Source: Deltaproteobacteria bacterium
Lineage (GTDB): Bacteria > Myxococcota > Polyangia > Haliangiales > Haliangiaceae
DNA: 19,631 nt
Direction of reading: 5' to 3'
NCBI GenBank assembly: GCA_018262455.1
Contig: JAGSPR010000120.1
Location: forward strand, 1 to 19,631
This document shows, piece after piece, positions 1-9,092 of the stretch (the first letter of the stretch is position 1; every line of letters starts with the position of its first letter). The notes beneath the pieces were generated by a model. That model saw only the letters and a list, made by a program, of their open reading frames with translations, searched no databases and was not told the DNA's origin. A program made the position numbers and the translations under genes.

Positions 1-165
1 CAGGTCGAGCTTCGGCTGGATCGCGAACACGCGGACGGCCGCGTTCGGGGAGAAGGCGTACGCGGCGCAGACCTCCTTGGGGTCCCGGCGGTTGTCGCCA
101 CAGGCTGGGAGCAGCGACCCGAACAGGGCCGCGACGCCGAGCACGATCACGCGGGGCCGAAACAT
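1..165 (-). CDS. Putative lipoprotein, N-terminal part only
   Basis: The minus strand opens with an ATG at 165-163 and stays open to the window edge, giving 55 residues that begin MFRPRVIVLGVAALFGSLLPAC. This is a bacterial lipoprotein signal: a basic start, a hydrophobic core and a lipobox L-P-A-C with Cys21 as the predicted lipidated residue. The mature part starts GDNRRDPKEVC and contains a second Cys. The rest of the gene lies outside the window, so no function can be given. No convincing Shine-Dalgarno sequence precedes the ATG. It is divergent from the metalloprotease gene that starts at 509. I am fairly sure it is a real exported lipoprotein because of the signal sequence, but the fragment is short. 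Confidence 0.6.
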   Translation of the reverse strand, partial: MFRPRVIVLGVAALFGSLLPACGDNRRDPKEVCAAYAFSPNAAVRVFAIQPKLDL

Positions 166-508
166 TGCCGGCGACGCTATCACATCGGACGAGCCCGCCA
201 CGTCGAGCAAGCTCGGGCCGCATCGCCCCTGACGGCGCCCTCGAGAAGGACGGTGAGGATACGCACGCAGCGCATCGTCGCGATGCGCGGCGTGCGATCC
301 GAGCGCCTGAGTGCCACTCTGGTCGCTGGCCCACTCCATCACTTCGGGCCTCCGAAAAGCTGCGTATTGTACGAATCGCGATCGAAGAGCCAAGAAGATT
401 CGAGCTCCGCACGCGTTTGTCGACGCACACGCGCCTACCTCCTCCGACAGCCGAATCTTCACAGAGGACCTCGTACTCTGTGGGATGTTCGGCGGTGGAG
501 GCTCACAG
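166..508. other. Divergent intergenic region
   Basis: This 343-base stretch separates the divergent lipoprotein and metalloprotease genes, so it should hold both promoters. A small perfect hairpin (TTCGG, loop GCCT, CCGAA) lies at 343-356, and an AT-richer stretch with a possible -10 (TATTGT) at 364-369 lies just after it. I could not pair that with a good -35 box. The open frame that continues upstream of 509 lacks coding character, and a lipoprotein signal starts cleanly at 509, so this stretch is treated as non-coding. Confidence 0.5.
497..501 (+). promoter_or_regulatory. Ribosome binding site of the metalloprotease gene
   Basis: GGAGG lies 7 bases upstream of the ATG at 509. It decides the start in favour of 509 over in-frame starts further upstream, such as 311, and it fits the lipoprotein signal that begins there. 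Confidence 0.7.
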
Positions 509-1411
509 ATGTCCAAGCGCAATATGTGGTTTGTAGCGATGCTCGGAGTGACCGGCGCGACCCTGGTGGGATGCGCAGCTTCTGACGACGAGACGGTCAA
601 CGATCACGAGATGCCCGGCGTCCAGGAACCCGGCAGCAGCCAGATCCAACGCGGTTGCGCGACACACGATCTCACCGCCGAGGAGATGGCAGCCGACGAG
701 CTTCGCATGCTCGCGGTCGCCGGTCGCGCCGAGCTCACCGCCTCGCACGTGGTGCCGGTGTACGTCCACCGCATCCACGCCAGCAACGGCACTGGCGGCG
801 CCGTCTCGGCCACGCAGATCGACCAGCAGATCACCATCCTCAACAACGCATACGCCGGCTCGACCTTCAGCTTCTCGCTGACCTCGGTCGATGACTCGAA
901 CAACGACGCCTGGTACACGACGACGGGCGGCACGAGCGAGACCCAGATGAAGACCGCGCTGCGCAAGGGCGGATCGAACGCGCTCAACTTTTACACCAAC
1001 AACATGGGTCAGGGCCTGCTCGGCTGGGCGACGTTCCCGTCGAGCTACAAGGCGAGCCCGAACCTGGACGGCGTCGTCGTGCTGTTCTCGTCGCTGCCCG
1101 GCGGCAGCGCGGCGCCGTACAACCTCGGCGACACCGCGACCCACGAGGTCGGCCACTGGATGGGCCTCTACCACACGTTCCAGGGCGGGTGTGCCCGCAA
1201 GGACACCGGCGGCGATGGCGTGTCCGACACCCCGGCCGAAAAGAGCGCCGCGTTCGGTTGTCCGACCGGTCGCGACACCTGCGTCGGATCCCGATTCCCC
1301 GGCGTCGACCCGATCCTGAACTTCATGGACTACACCGATGACGCCTGCATGAACGAGTTCACGCCGGGTCAGGGCTCGCGCATGGCCACGCAATGGAACG
1401 CGTACCGGTAG
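509..1411 (+). CDS. Secreted zinc metalloprotease, M43 (pappalysin-like) lipoprotein
   Basis: The product is 300 residues. It starts [22 protein letters not shown], a lipoprotein signal with lipobox L-V-G-C and Cys22, so the enzyme is predicted to be anchored outside the cytoplasm. The catalytic motif [11 protein letters not shown] is at residues 212-222: His212, His216 and His222 would bind zinc and Glu213 would act as the general base. A Met-turn typical of metzincins (NFMDY, Met273) follows, then D-D-A-C-M and a C-terminal F-T-x-G-Q-x-x-R-M segment. These features match the M43 pappalysin/cytophagalysin family, whose members hydrolyse peptide bonds. The several cysteines after the zinc motif probably form disulfides. 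The start at 509 is chosen for its GGAGG site and signal peptide. The gene converges on the peroxidase remnant, with only 26 bases between the two stop codons. The substrate is unknown. A role in feeding or predation would fit a myxobacterium but is inference. Confidence 0.88.
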   Translation: MSKRNMWFVAMLGVTGATLVGCAASDDETVNDHEMPGVQEPGSSQIQRGCATHDLTAEEMAADELRMLAVAGRAELTASHVVPVYVHRIHASNGTGGAVSATQIDQQITILNNAYAGSTFSFSLTSVDDSNNDAWYTTTGGTSETQMKTALRKGGSNALNFYTNNMGQGLLGWATFPSSYKASPNLDGVVVLFSSLPGGSAAPYNLGDTATHEVGHWMGLYHTFQGGCARKDTGGDGVSDTPAEKSAAFGCPTGRDTCVGSRFPGVDPILNFMDYTDDACMNEFTPGQGSRMATQWNAYR

Positions 1412-1437
1412 GCCGCACGACCTGACGAGTCAACGGG

Positions 1438-2467
1438 CTAGGGCAGCGTCGGCGCTTCGAGCTTGCCGGGACAATCGAGCGCCCCGAGGAACGCGATCAG
1501 ATCCGCGAGCTGCGCGGCGGTCAGCTTCTTGTCGTCGAGCTGGGGGAACTTGTTCTTGTTCGCGATCCCTCCGCTCGCCATCAGCTTCACCGCGTCGTCG
1601 AGCTTGGCGACCGAGCCGTCGTGGAAGTACGGCGCGCTCTTGCTCACGTTGCGCAGGCTCGGGACCTTGAAGGCGGCCCAGTCGACCGGGTTGCTTGTCA
1701 CCTTCATGCGACCGACGTCGACCTTGTCCTCGGGGACACCGCGGGTGCCGATGCCGATGTTGAAATAGGCGCCGCCGTCGATCGCCATCGCGGTCGAGAA
1801 GTACCCCGGGGCGTGGCACATCCCGCAGTTGCCGAGGTTCGGCGAGAGGAACACGTCGAGCCCACGCTGCTGCTGCTCGGTGAGCGCGGTCTTGTCCCCG
1901 GCAGCGTACTTGTCAAACACGGTATCGGTGCACACCAGCGTCCGCATGTACTCCGCGATCGCCTGCTGAACGTACTCGGCCTTCGCGGAGGTGTTCGGGA
2001 ACGCCGCCTCGAACAGCTTCTTGTAGCCGGTGATCGCCGAGAGCTCCGCGGCCTTGTGGTCGAGTGCCTCGAGCACCTTGTCCGGAGGTGCGCCGGCCGG
2101 GGCTGCACCCATGTTGCCTCCGCCCCATGCCCCCTTTGTCGCCCGAGCCGATCGCGAGCGGATCGTGGCCGCCGTTGCCGTCCTCGTTCTGGTGGCACGA
2201 GTAGCACGACCGGTCATTGGCGCCCGAGAGTCGCTTGTCGAAGAACAACGCGTGACCGAGCGCGATCTTGTCGGTGCGCCTGGGATCGTCGGGCAGCGTG
2301 AGCTTCTCCATCGCGGTCTGCGGCAACTGCGACGGGCGCGTCCTCGGCGGCTCCACCGCGGTCGCCGAGCCTTGCGACCCCTCCCCCTCCGTGCGCTCCG
2401 CTGGCTGCTTCTTGCAGCTCACGCCCAGGGCCACGAACACGAGTACGACGACACCGAGGCGCTTCAT
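1438..2467 (-). pseudogene. Broken di-haem cytochrome c peroxidase (CcpA/MauG-like), internal deletion with frameshift
   Basis: The N-terminal part, from ATG 2467, reads MKRLGVVVLVFVALGVSC (lipobox L-G-V-S-C), then K-I-A-L-G-x-x-L-F-F-D and the first haem site C-Y-S-C-H, followed by HDPLAIGSGDK. The frame then changes near 2115-2135. The other frame continues with GAWGGGNMG, an A-I-T-G-Y segment, the second haem site C-G-M-C-H, DVGRMKVT, the VPSLRNV and SAPYFHDGS motifs, and the stop at 1440-1438. Family members normally have about 35 residues between these two parts, including H-S-P-x-x-x-N and W-D-G-R, and those are absent here. So roughly 100 bases seem to be lost, not just one base. Intact enzymes reduce hydrogen peroxide in the periplasm with c-type haem electrons. 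An AGGA lies upstream of the ATG, and the gene follows the lipoprotein gene by 11 bases, so it was probably the last gene of the surE cluster. The lesion could also be an assembly error. Confidence 0.82.
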
Positions 2468-2478
2468 CGGGCGGGGTC

Positions 2479-2892
2479 CTACTTCGCGGACTTGTCGTTG
2501 AGGTGCGTCAGGCAGTCAGCGAGCGGGCCGCACTCCTGCTCTTCCTTGAGACAAACCTCGAGCACGCGCACCTGGCGCGACGACATCGGCACCTCGCACG
2601 CCTTCACGAACTCGTCGGTGTTCTTGCGCTGCACGTCCGGCGCGGTGTTGAGCTCGAACTCCTTCTTCGGGATCCGGCCCGCTTCGAGCTCGGTGCGCGC
2701 ATCGGCGACCGCGCACGCGGTGAGCTTTGGCCCGATCCGCTCGCAAGCGGTGTCGCGACGGCGGTCGAGCTCGCTGCGCGTGTCTGGCATGGGTGCGGCG
2801 CTCCCGCTGCCCTGCCCCTCATGGGTCGAGACTGGATGCTTGCCACCGCAGGCGACGAGCACACCGAAGACGATGGCGATCAGACTCTTCAC
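2479..2892 (-). CDS. Small Cys-containing lipoprotein, function unknown
   Basis: Starting at GTG 2892-2890, the product is 137 residues: MKSLIAIVFGVLVAC gives a lipobox (L-V-A-C, Cys15), followed by a short linker with GSGSAAP. The mature part carries six more cysteines, in T-A-C-E-R, L-T-A-C-A, K-A-C-E-V, V-C-L-K, Q-E-C-G and A-D-C-L, which suggests a disulfide-stabilised helical domain outside the cytoplasm. The GTG overlaps the TGA of the preceding lipoprotein gene (GTGA) and has AGGAG 8 bases upstream, which supports this start over the longer open frame. It lies between another small lipoprotein and the broken peroxidase gene. I do not recognise the family. Small lipoproteins of this kind are common in Myxococcota, but none I can name has a known job. 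Confidence 0.75.
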   Translation of the reverse strand: MKSLIAIVFGVLVACGGKHPVSTHEGQGSGSAAPMPDTRSELDRRRDTACERIGPKLTACAVADARTELEAGRIPKKEFELNTAPDVQRKNTDEFVKACEVPMSSRQVRVLEVCLKEEQECGPLADCLTHLNDKSAK

Positions 2893-3254
2893 TTGCGCAG
2901 CTCCTTGCCTTCGCTGCCCTCTTCGTCGAGCCGGCGCAGGCACCTGGATTCCAGCTCGGCGACGGTGGTCACCCCGTTGACGCAGGCAACCACCTGGTCG
3001 GGGGCCTTCGCGCAGTCGTTCAGGACCATCGTCGTGTTGTCGGCCACCGCCTCCTCCACGCGCTTCGGCTCGGAGACCTGGGCGTCCGCGCGATAGAGTT
3101 GCTCGACCTTGCCACGCAGCCCGTCGCACGAGGTCGCGGGCGTGCCACCGCCGGACGCGCTGCCACTGCCGGGGGTGAGACCTTGAGTCGCCTTGCTCGG
3201 GCACGCGCAGGCGACGAGGGAGATCGCCGCGGACAGCATCAGCCGGTTCAGCAT
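2889..3254 (-). CDS. Small Cys-containing lipoprotein, function unknown
   Basis: The product is 121 residues. It begins MLNRLMLSAAISLVAC, with lipobox L-V-A-C and Cys16, followed by a Gly/Ser-rich linker (GSGSASGGG). The mature domain has spaced cysteines (S-C-D-G, N-D-C-A, V-A-C-V, S-R-C-L) and a T-T-V-A-E-L-E-S-R-C segment. The ATG shares one base with the surE stop (TGATG), so translation is probably coupled to surE. A second in-frame Met at residue 6 could also start the protein and would leave a working signal. The 3' end overlaps the next lipoprotein gene by four bases. The two lipoproteins look alike in layout but I cannot show homology by eye. Function is unknown. Confidence 0.72.
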   Translation of the reverse strand: MLNRLMLSAAISLVACACPSKATQGLTPGSGSASGGGTPATSCDGLRGKVEQLYRADAQVSEPKRVEEAVADNTTMVLNDCAKAPDQVVACVNGVTTVAELESRCLRRLDEEGSEGKELRK

Positions 3255-4024
3255 CAAGGACCGGAGCCTACCACCACGCGGAAGCCTTCGACCGTCCACG
3301 GCGGCTGCGCAAGGCGACCGCGATCGGTCAGATCGAGGTGCATCGGCGTGATGCTGTTCCAGCCCCGAGCGACCGCAACGCAGTCGCTGCCATCGACGTC
3401 GTCGTGGCCCACCGGTCCGCCGCCGACCCAGTAGTAGGGCCTGCCACGCGGGTCGTGACGCTCGGCGACGTCGTCGGCATAGAGTCTGCGGCCGAGCATG
3501 GTCCACTGGTACACATCGCTGCCGTTGCCCGGCATGTTCACGTTCAGCACGGTGCCGCCCGCCATGGGCTCGGTGATCGCGGCATGGACGACCGCCGCAG
3601 CGAACCGGATGGCGGCATCGACGTCGGTCGCGCGCGGCGCGAGCGAGCAGGCGATCCCGGCTGCACCACGCAGTGCTCCCTCGACCGCCGCGGCCACGGT
3701 GCCCGAGTAGAAGACGTCACTGCCGAGGTTGAAGCCGTCGTTGACGCCTGACACGACGACGGCCGGCATGCGATCGCAGATCTTGAGAATACCGAGGTAG
3801 ACGCAGTCGACCGGCGTCCCCGACAACGAGTAGCGGTTTCGGCCGACCTCGGTGAGGCGTAGCGGCTTGTGTAGCGTGATCGCATGCGAGGCCGCCGACC
3901 GTTGTCGCTCGGGAGCGACGACGACCACGTCCGCGAACGCTTCGATCAGCGCGGCGAGCGCCTGGAGGTGAGGCGAATCGATGCCGTCGTCGTTCGAACA
4001 CAGGACGAGGGGCCGAAGAGTCAT
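3254..4024 (-). CDS. surE: 5'/3'-nucleotidase SurE
   Basis: This 256-residue protein is a clear SurE, a cytosolic metal-dependent phosphatase that removes phosphate from nucleoside monophosphates, and in some species from short polyphosphate. It is associated with stress survival. The N-terminal metal motif L-C-S-N-D-D-G is at 8-14 (Asp12, Asp13). Ser43 lies in A-P-E-R-Q-R-S, and the S-G-V-N-D-G-x-N motif at 92-99 supplies Asn95. The Y-S-G-T-V-A-A-A helix follows at 106-113. Length is normal for the family. The stop codon overlaps the start of a lipoprotein gene. The 5' side is odd: a terminator-like hairpin ends only a few bases upstream of the ATG and there is no evident Shine-Dalgarno sequence. 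surE often sits near pcm and rpoS in other proteobacteria, but here it follows a tRNA gene downstream of ihfA. Confidence 0.93.
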   Translation of the reverse strand: MTLRPLVLCSNDDGIDSPHLQALAALIEAFADVVVVAPERQRSAASHAITLHKPLRLTEVGRNRYSLSGTPVDCVYLGILKICDRMPAVVVSGVNDGFNLGSDVFYSGTVAAAVEGALRGAAGIACSLAPRATDVDAAIRFAAAVVHAAITEPMAGGTVLNVNMPGNGSDVYQWTMLGRRLYADDVAERHDPRGRPYYWVGGGPVGHDDVDGSDCVAVARGWNSITPMHLDLTDRGRLAQPPWTVEGFRVVVGSGP

Positions 4025-4032
4025 GGGACTGC

Positions 4033-4066
4033 AAAAAAAGTGGCCGGTCGCTGGGGGCGGCCGGCC
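4033..4066 (-). terminator. Rho-independent terminator after tRNA-Pro
   Basis: On the minus strand GGCCGG (4066-4061) and CCGGCC (4047-4042) form a 6-bp GC stem with a 13-base loop, followed by AC and seven T residues (4039-4033). It is placed to end the tRNA-Pro transcript, but it lies directly in front of the surE ATG. Confidence 0.7.
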
Positions 4067-4070
4067 GTGT

Positions 4071-4147
4071 TGGTCGGGGCGACTGGATTCGAACCAGCGA
4101 CCCCCAGACCCCCAGTCTGGTGCGCTGCCAGGCTGCGCTACGCCCCG
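4071..4147 (-). tRNA. tRNA-Pro (anticodon GGG)
   Basis: The minus strand folds into a full cloverleaf of 77 bases. The acceptor stem CGGGGCG pairs with CGCCCCG, then discriminator A and an encoded CCA end. The D arm is GCGC/GCGC and the anticodon stem is CCAGA/TCTGG, with loop CTGGGGG. The T arm has loop TTCGAAT. The anticodon GGG is at 4113-4111, so it reads CCC and CCU proline codons. A candidate promoter lies upstream and a terminator follows. Confidence 0.95.
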
Positions 4148-4161
4148 ATCAAGGAGGTAGT

Positions 4162-4190
4162 GAATTACTCGATCGGCCGAGTGGCCGCAA
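4162..4190 (-). promoter_or_regulatory. Candidate sigma-70-type promoter of tRNA-Pro
   Basis: On the minus strand a -35 TTGCGG (4190-4185) is separated by 17 bases from a -10 TAATTC (4167-4162). The tRNA 5' end lies 14 bases further on. Spacing and position are right, though both boxes differ from consensus. Confidence 0.45.
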
Positions 4191-4204
4191 GGCCTCCCGC
4201 GAAC

Positions 4205-4504
4205 TCAGACCGGCGGGAGTCCATTGAGGATGTTCTTGAGGACCTGGCTGGGCTTGAACGTCAGCACCCGCCGGGCCGGGATGAGGATCGGGACCGCGCG
4301 CTGGGGATCTCGGCCCATCCGATCCTTCTTGTCCCGCACGACGAAGTTCCCGAAACCCGAGATCTTGATCTTCTCGCCGCGCTCGAGGGTCTCCTTCACC
4401 ACGTTGAAGACCGTTTCCACGATCTCGGCAGCTTCCTTCTTCGAGAACCCGCCTACTTTCTCGTAGACGGCTTCGATGATGTCGGCCTTCGTCATTCGCG
4501 CCAT
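4205..4504 (-). CDS. ihfA: Integration host factor subunit alpha (HU/IHF family)
   Basis: The product is 99 residues, a usual length for IHF-alpha. It starts MARMTKADIIEAVYEKVGGFSKKEA, with the helical dimerisation region at about 4-45. Next come I-S-G-F-G-N-F (48-54), and the DNA-binding arm with G-R-D-P (64-67) and A-R-R-V-L-T-F (77-83). Pro67 matches the proline that intercalates into DNA in IHF and HU and bends it sharply. The arm tip reads QRAV where many IHF-alpha proteins have K-T-G-E. The assignment as IHF-alpha, not HU, rests partly on position: in E. coli ihfA directly follows pheT, as here. A second Met at residue 4 could be the true start, and neither start has a strong Shine-Dalgarno. 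IHF usually acts as a heterodimer, and the beta partner is not in this window. Confidence 0.88.
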   Translation of the reverse strand: MARMTKADIIEAVYEKVGGFSKKEAAEIVETVFNVVKETLERGEKIKISGFGNFVVRDKKDRMGRDPQRAVPILIPARRVLTFKPSQVLKNILNGLPPV

Positions 4505-4687
4505 GGCTTCACATTACCATGACTTGCGGGATCCGATGCAATAACACCCTGGAATCATGGTCGATCCCGTCGGAGCCCCAGTCATCCACTGGAGTTCGAT
4601 CCGCTGCCGACCGCCCCGACCGCGATCTCCACGACCTGCTCGACCTGAACCAGGCGTTTCCGAGGACTTGCGGCGACGCTGGCGCGC

Positions 4688-4703
4688 CCCCCCTTGCGGG
4701 GGG
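4688..4703 (-). promoter_or_regulatory. Very stable C6-GCAA-G6 hairpin between pheT and ihfA
   Basis: On the minus strand six C residues, a GCAA tetraloop (GNRA type) and six G residues form a perfect hairpin about 35 bases after the pheT stop. No T-run follows, so it is not a classical terminator. It may stabilise the 3' end of the pheT message or mark an RNA processing site. The rest of the 234-base pheT-ihfA gap shows only a short inverted repeat, CCAGT-N5-ACTGG, at 4579-4593. Confidence 0.55.
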
Positions 4704-4738
4704 CCGCTCCCGGCGTCGATCCGCGTCCTGCGGCGCGG

Positions 4739-7183
<2,445 letters not shown>

Positions 7184-7185
7184 GA

Positions 7186-8217
7186 CTAGAACTGCTCCAG
7201 GAACCGGACGTCGCCCGTGTAGTAGAACTTGATGTCGTTGACGCCATGGCGAAGCATCGCCATGCGCTCGAGCCCCATGCCGAACGCGAACCCGGTGTAC
7301 TTCTCGGGGTCGATCTTGACGTGCGCGAACACCTCGGGGTCGACCATGCCCGAGCCACCGATCTCGACCCAGCCGGTCCCCTTGCAGACACGGCATCCCG
7401 AGCCCATGCAGAAGCTGCACTGCATATCGACCTCGGCGCCCGGCTCGACGAACGGGAAGTACGACGGCCGCAGCCGCACGGTCAGATCGCGCTGAAAGAA
7501 CCGCGAGACGAAGTGGATCAGCACGCCCTTCAGGTCGGCGAACGAGATGCCCTCGTCGACAACGAGCCCCTCGATCTGGGTGAACATGGGCGAATGGGTC
7601 GCGTCGTCATCGCGGCGATAGACGAGACCCGGCGCGACGATCCGGATCGGCGGGGCCTGCGTCAGCATCGTGCGGACCTGCACCGGGCTCGTGTGCGTCC
7701 GCAGCAGGATCTCCTCGCCCGTGATGTAGAAGGTGTCCTGCATATCGCGCGCGGGGTGCTCCTTCGGGATCGCGAGCGCCTCGAAGGTGTGCCAGTCGGT
7801 CTCGATCTGCGGCCCCTCGGCAACGACGAAGCCGAGCTCGGAGAAGATCTGCACGGCTTCAAGCCGGACCTGGGTCAGCAGGTGCAGGTGCCCTGCCCCG
7901 AGGGGTCGCGCGGGCAGCGTGACATCGACCGAGCGCAAGAGATCCGCGCGGGCCACTGCATCGGTGAGCTCGCCGAGCCTGCGCGCGGTCTCGTCCTCGA
8001 TCGTCTGCTTCACCTTGTTGACGACGGCTCCGACGAGCGGGCGATCGGTGGCGGGTAGGCGCCCGAGCTCCTTCATGAGCTCGGAGACCTTGCCCTTCTT
8101 GCCGACGAACTGCGCATGGGTCGCACGGATCGCCTGCTCGTCGGCCAGCGGCGGGATCGCGGCGAGGAACTCGTGCCCGAGTCGTTCGAGGTTCGCGATG
8201 AGATCGTGTGCACTCAT
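7186..8217 (-). CDS. pheS: Phenylalanyl-tRNA synthetase alpha subunit
   Basis: The protein has 343 residues and is the catalytic subunit of the alpha2-beta2 phenylalanyl-tRNA synthetase. An N-terminal coiled-coil arm at about 1-85 contacts tRNA. The class II catalytic core shows HPARDMQDTF at 154-163, R-T-H-T-S-P at 173-178, motif 2 (R-I-V-A-P-G-L-V-Y-R-R-D) at about 192-203 and motif 3 (G-M-G-L-E-R-M) at 313-319. A cysteine group (Cys267, 270, 275, 278) in C-x-x-C-x4-C-x-x-C looks like a structural zinc knuckle, as in many bacterial PheS. The start at 8217 is preferred: AGGGA lies just upstream and the sequence after it matches the family. An in-frame ATG at 8262 has no Shine-Dalgarno and lies inside the hairpin described separately. 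pheT follows after two bases. Confidence 0.97.
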   Translation of the reverse strand: MSAHDLIANLERLGHEFLAAIPPLADEQAIRATHAQFVGKKGKVSELMKELGRLPATDRPLVGAVVNKVKQTIEDETARRLGELTDAVARADLLRSVDVTLPARPLGAGHLHLLTQVRLEAVQIFSELGFVVAEGPQIETDWHTFEALAIPKEHPARDMQDTFYITGEEILLRTHTSPVQVRTMLTQAPPIRIVAPGLVYRRDDDATHSPMFTQIEGLVVDEGISFADLKGVLIHFVSRFFQRDLTVRLRPSYFPFVEPGAEVDMQCSFCMGSGCRVCKGTGWVEIGGSGMVDPEVFAHVKIDPEKYTGFAFGMGLERMAMLRHGVNDIKFYYTGDVRFLEQF

Positions 8218-8226
8218 GATGTCCCT

Positions 8227-8259
8227 AAACGCAAAACGGCGGCCCTTGCGAGCCGCCGT
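8227..8259 (-). promoter_or_regulatory. Terminator-like hairpin (candidate attenuator) before pheS
   Basis: On the minus strand ACGGCGGC (8259-8252) and GCCGCCGT (8243-8236) form a perfect 8-bp stem with an 8-base loop. It is followed by TTTTGCGTTT, and four Ts continue directly from the stem end. It lies in the 66-base rplT-pheS gap, right before the pheS ribosome site. In E. coli this same position holds the pheM leader peptide and attenuator. Here the bases downstream of the stem also read as Phe codons (TTT GCG TTT) in frame with pheS, but no separate leader peptide with its own stop is evident. Confidence 0.5.
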
Positions 8260-8283
8260 CATGATGAGCGAGGAGCAGCTCCG

Positions 8284-8622
8284 TTACGCGCTGGCGATCG
8301 CCTGAAACGCCACCGGATCGCTGATCGCGATCTCTGCGAGCATCTTGCGGTTGAGCTGGATGCCGGTGGTGCCGAGCTTGCCAATGAACTTCGAGTAGCT
8401 CTGGCCGAGTCCACGCGAAGCCGCGTTGATGCGCTGGATCCACAGCGAGCGGAAGTCCCGCTTGCGGACCTTGCGCGACCGGTACATGTGCATCCACGCG
8501 TGTTGCACCGCTTCGTTGGCGATGGCGTGGCAGCTCGAACGTTTGCCGCGGAAGCCGCTCGCCGCCTTCAGAATGCGGTTGCGACGGCGGCGCGCCTTGT
8601 ATCCTCGTTTTGCGCGGGGCAT
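8284..8622 (-). CDS. rplT: 50S ribosomal protein L20 (bL20)
   Basis: The product is 112 residues, slightly shorter than the usual 117-119. It begins MPRAKRGYKARRRRNRILK, the basic N-terminal tail that threads into 23S rRNA. It carries the family signature K-R-D-F-R-S-L-W-I-Q-R-I-N-A-A in the middle and a C-terminal I-Q-L-N-R-K-M-L-A-E-I-A. L20 is needed for early assembly of the large subunit. In E. coli and Bacillus it also represses its own operon by binding a leader RNA. The segment SSCHAIANEAVQHAWMHMY differs from the common form of this helix but keeps the A-N-E-A-V core. AAGGA sits 9 bases before the ATG, inside the end of rpmI, so the two genes are probably co-translated. Confidence 0.96.
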   Translation of the reverse strand: MPRAKRGYKARRRRNRILKAASGFRGKRSSCHAIANEAVQHAWMHMYRSRKVRKRDFRSLWIQRINAASRGLGQSYSKFIGKLGTTGIQLNRKMLAEIAISDPVAFQAIASA

Positions 8623-8626
8623 GGCT

Positions 8627-8827
8627 CTAGTCCTTGTACGGCAGCAGCTTTTCGATCTGGTGATGGTGCGCGTCCGGCACGTACGCACCGCCGCGGGCCT
8701 GACGCTTGCGCTTCTGGCTACGACCGGTGAGGAGGTGGCGCTTGAACGCGTGCGCGAACTTGAACTTGCCAGAGGCGGTTCGCTTGAACCGCTTCTTGGC
8801 ACCGGAATGAGTCTTGACCTTGGGCAT
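8627..8827 (-). CDS. rpmI: 50S ribosomal protein L35 (bL35)
   Basis: This 66-residue, very basic protein starts [21 protein letters not shown] and contains [12 protein letters not shown], both hallmarks of bL35, a small component of the large ribosomal subunit. Length is normal. It lies four bases upstream of rplT and 283 bases downstream of infC. That long gap is unusual inside this otherwise tight operon and holds structured sequence. The Shine-Dalgarno is weak (GGATG region), which leaves room for translational control of rpmI and rplT from the upstream RNA. Confidence 0.96.
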   Translation of the reverse strand: MPKVKTHSGAKKRFKRTASGKFKFAHAFKRHLLTGRSQKRKRQARGGAYVPDAHHHQIEKLLPYKD

Positions 8828-8886
8828 AGCTACATCCGCCGAACGGAAGGGTGGCTCTTATGCCCCACGATGGGCGGGGAAACAAG

Positions 8887-8921
8887 GGCTTTCCGCGTTT
8901 TTGCGGAACTAACGGAAAGCC
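8887..8921 (-). promoter_or_regulatory. Two mutually exclusive hairpins upstream of rpmI
   Basis: GGCTTTCCG (8887-8895) and CGGAAAGCC (8913-8921) are perfect 9-base arms. Inside them, TTCCGC (8891-8896) and GCGGAA (8903-8908) form a second perfect 6-bp stem that shares bases with the first arm. Only one can form at a time on the message, which runs on the minus strand. In E. coli the L20 repression site lies in the same infC-rpmI gap, so an L20-responsive leader is a reasonable guess. I cannot match a known consensus. Confidence 0.5.
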
Positions 8922-9000
8922 TTCAGGCGCCGCTACGCTGCGGGATCCCTCAGGACGATCCCTGAACGATCCCCGCGGGTTGGATCTGGCGGGTTGGCCC

Positions 9001-9040
9001 GAGCCGGCCCGAGCCGGCCCGAGCCGGATCGAGCCGGATC
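9001..9040. repeat. 10-bp tandem repeat, four units, in the infC-rpmI gap
   Basis: Two copies of GAGCCGGCCC are followed by two copies of GAGCCGGATC. The preceding ten bases (8991-9000, GGGTTGGCCC) match the first type at seven positions, so a decayed fifth unit is possible. The array lies in non-coding DNA between infC and rpmI. I see no coding potential in it. Confidence 0.8.
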
Positions 9041-9092
9041 GATCGGCGTCGGTCCGCAGCGAAGCCAAGGTCGGCGCCACACTGCGGCGAGG

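Noticed and set aside
503..1393. A 296-codon minus-strand frame opposite the metalloprotease
   Set aside because: Low-complexity Ala/Arg/Val composition and no start signal; the plus strand carries the zinc motif and signal peptide.
8218..8262. Longer PheS start at 8262
   Set aside because: No Shine-Dalgarno, it lies within a hairpin, and family members start at the MSAHDL-like region; AGGGA supports 8217.
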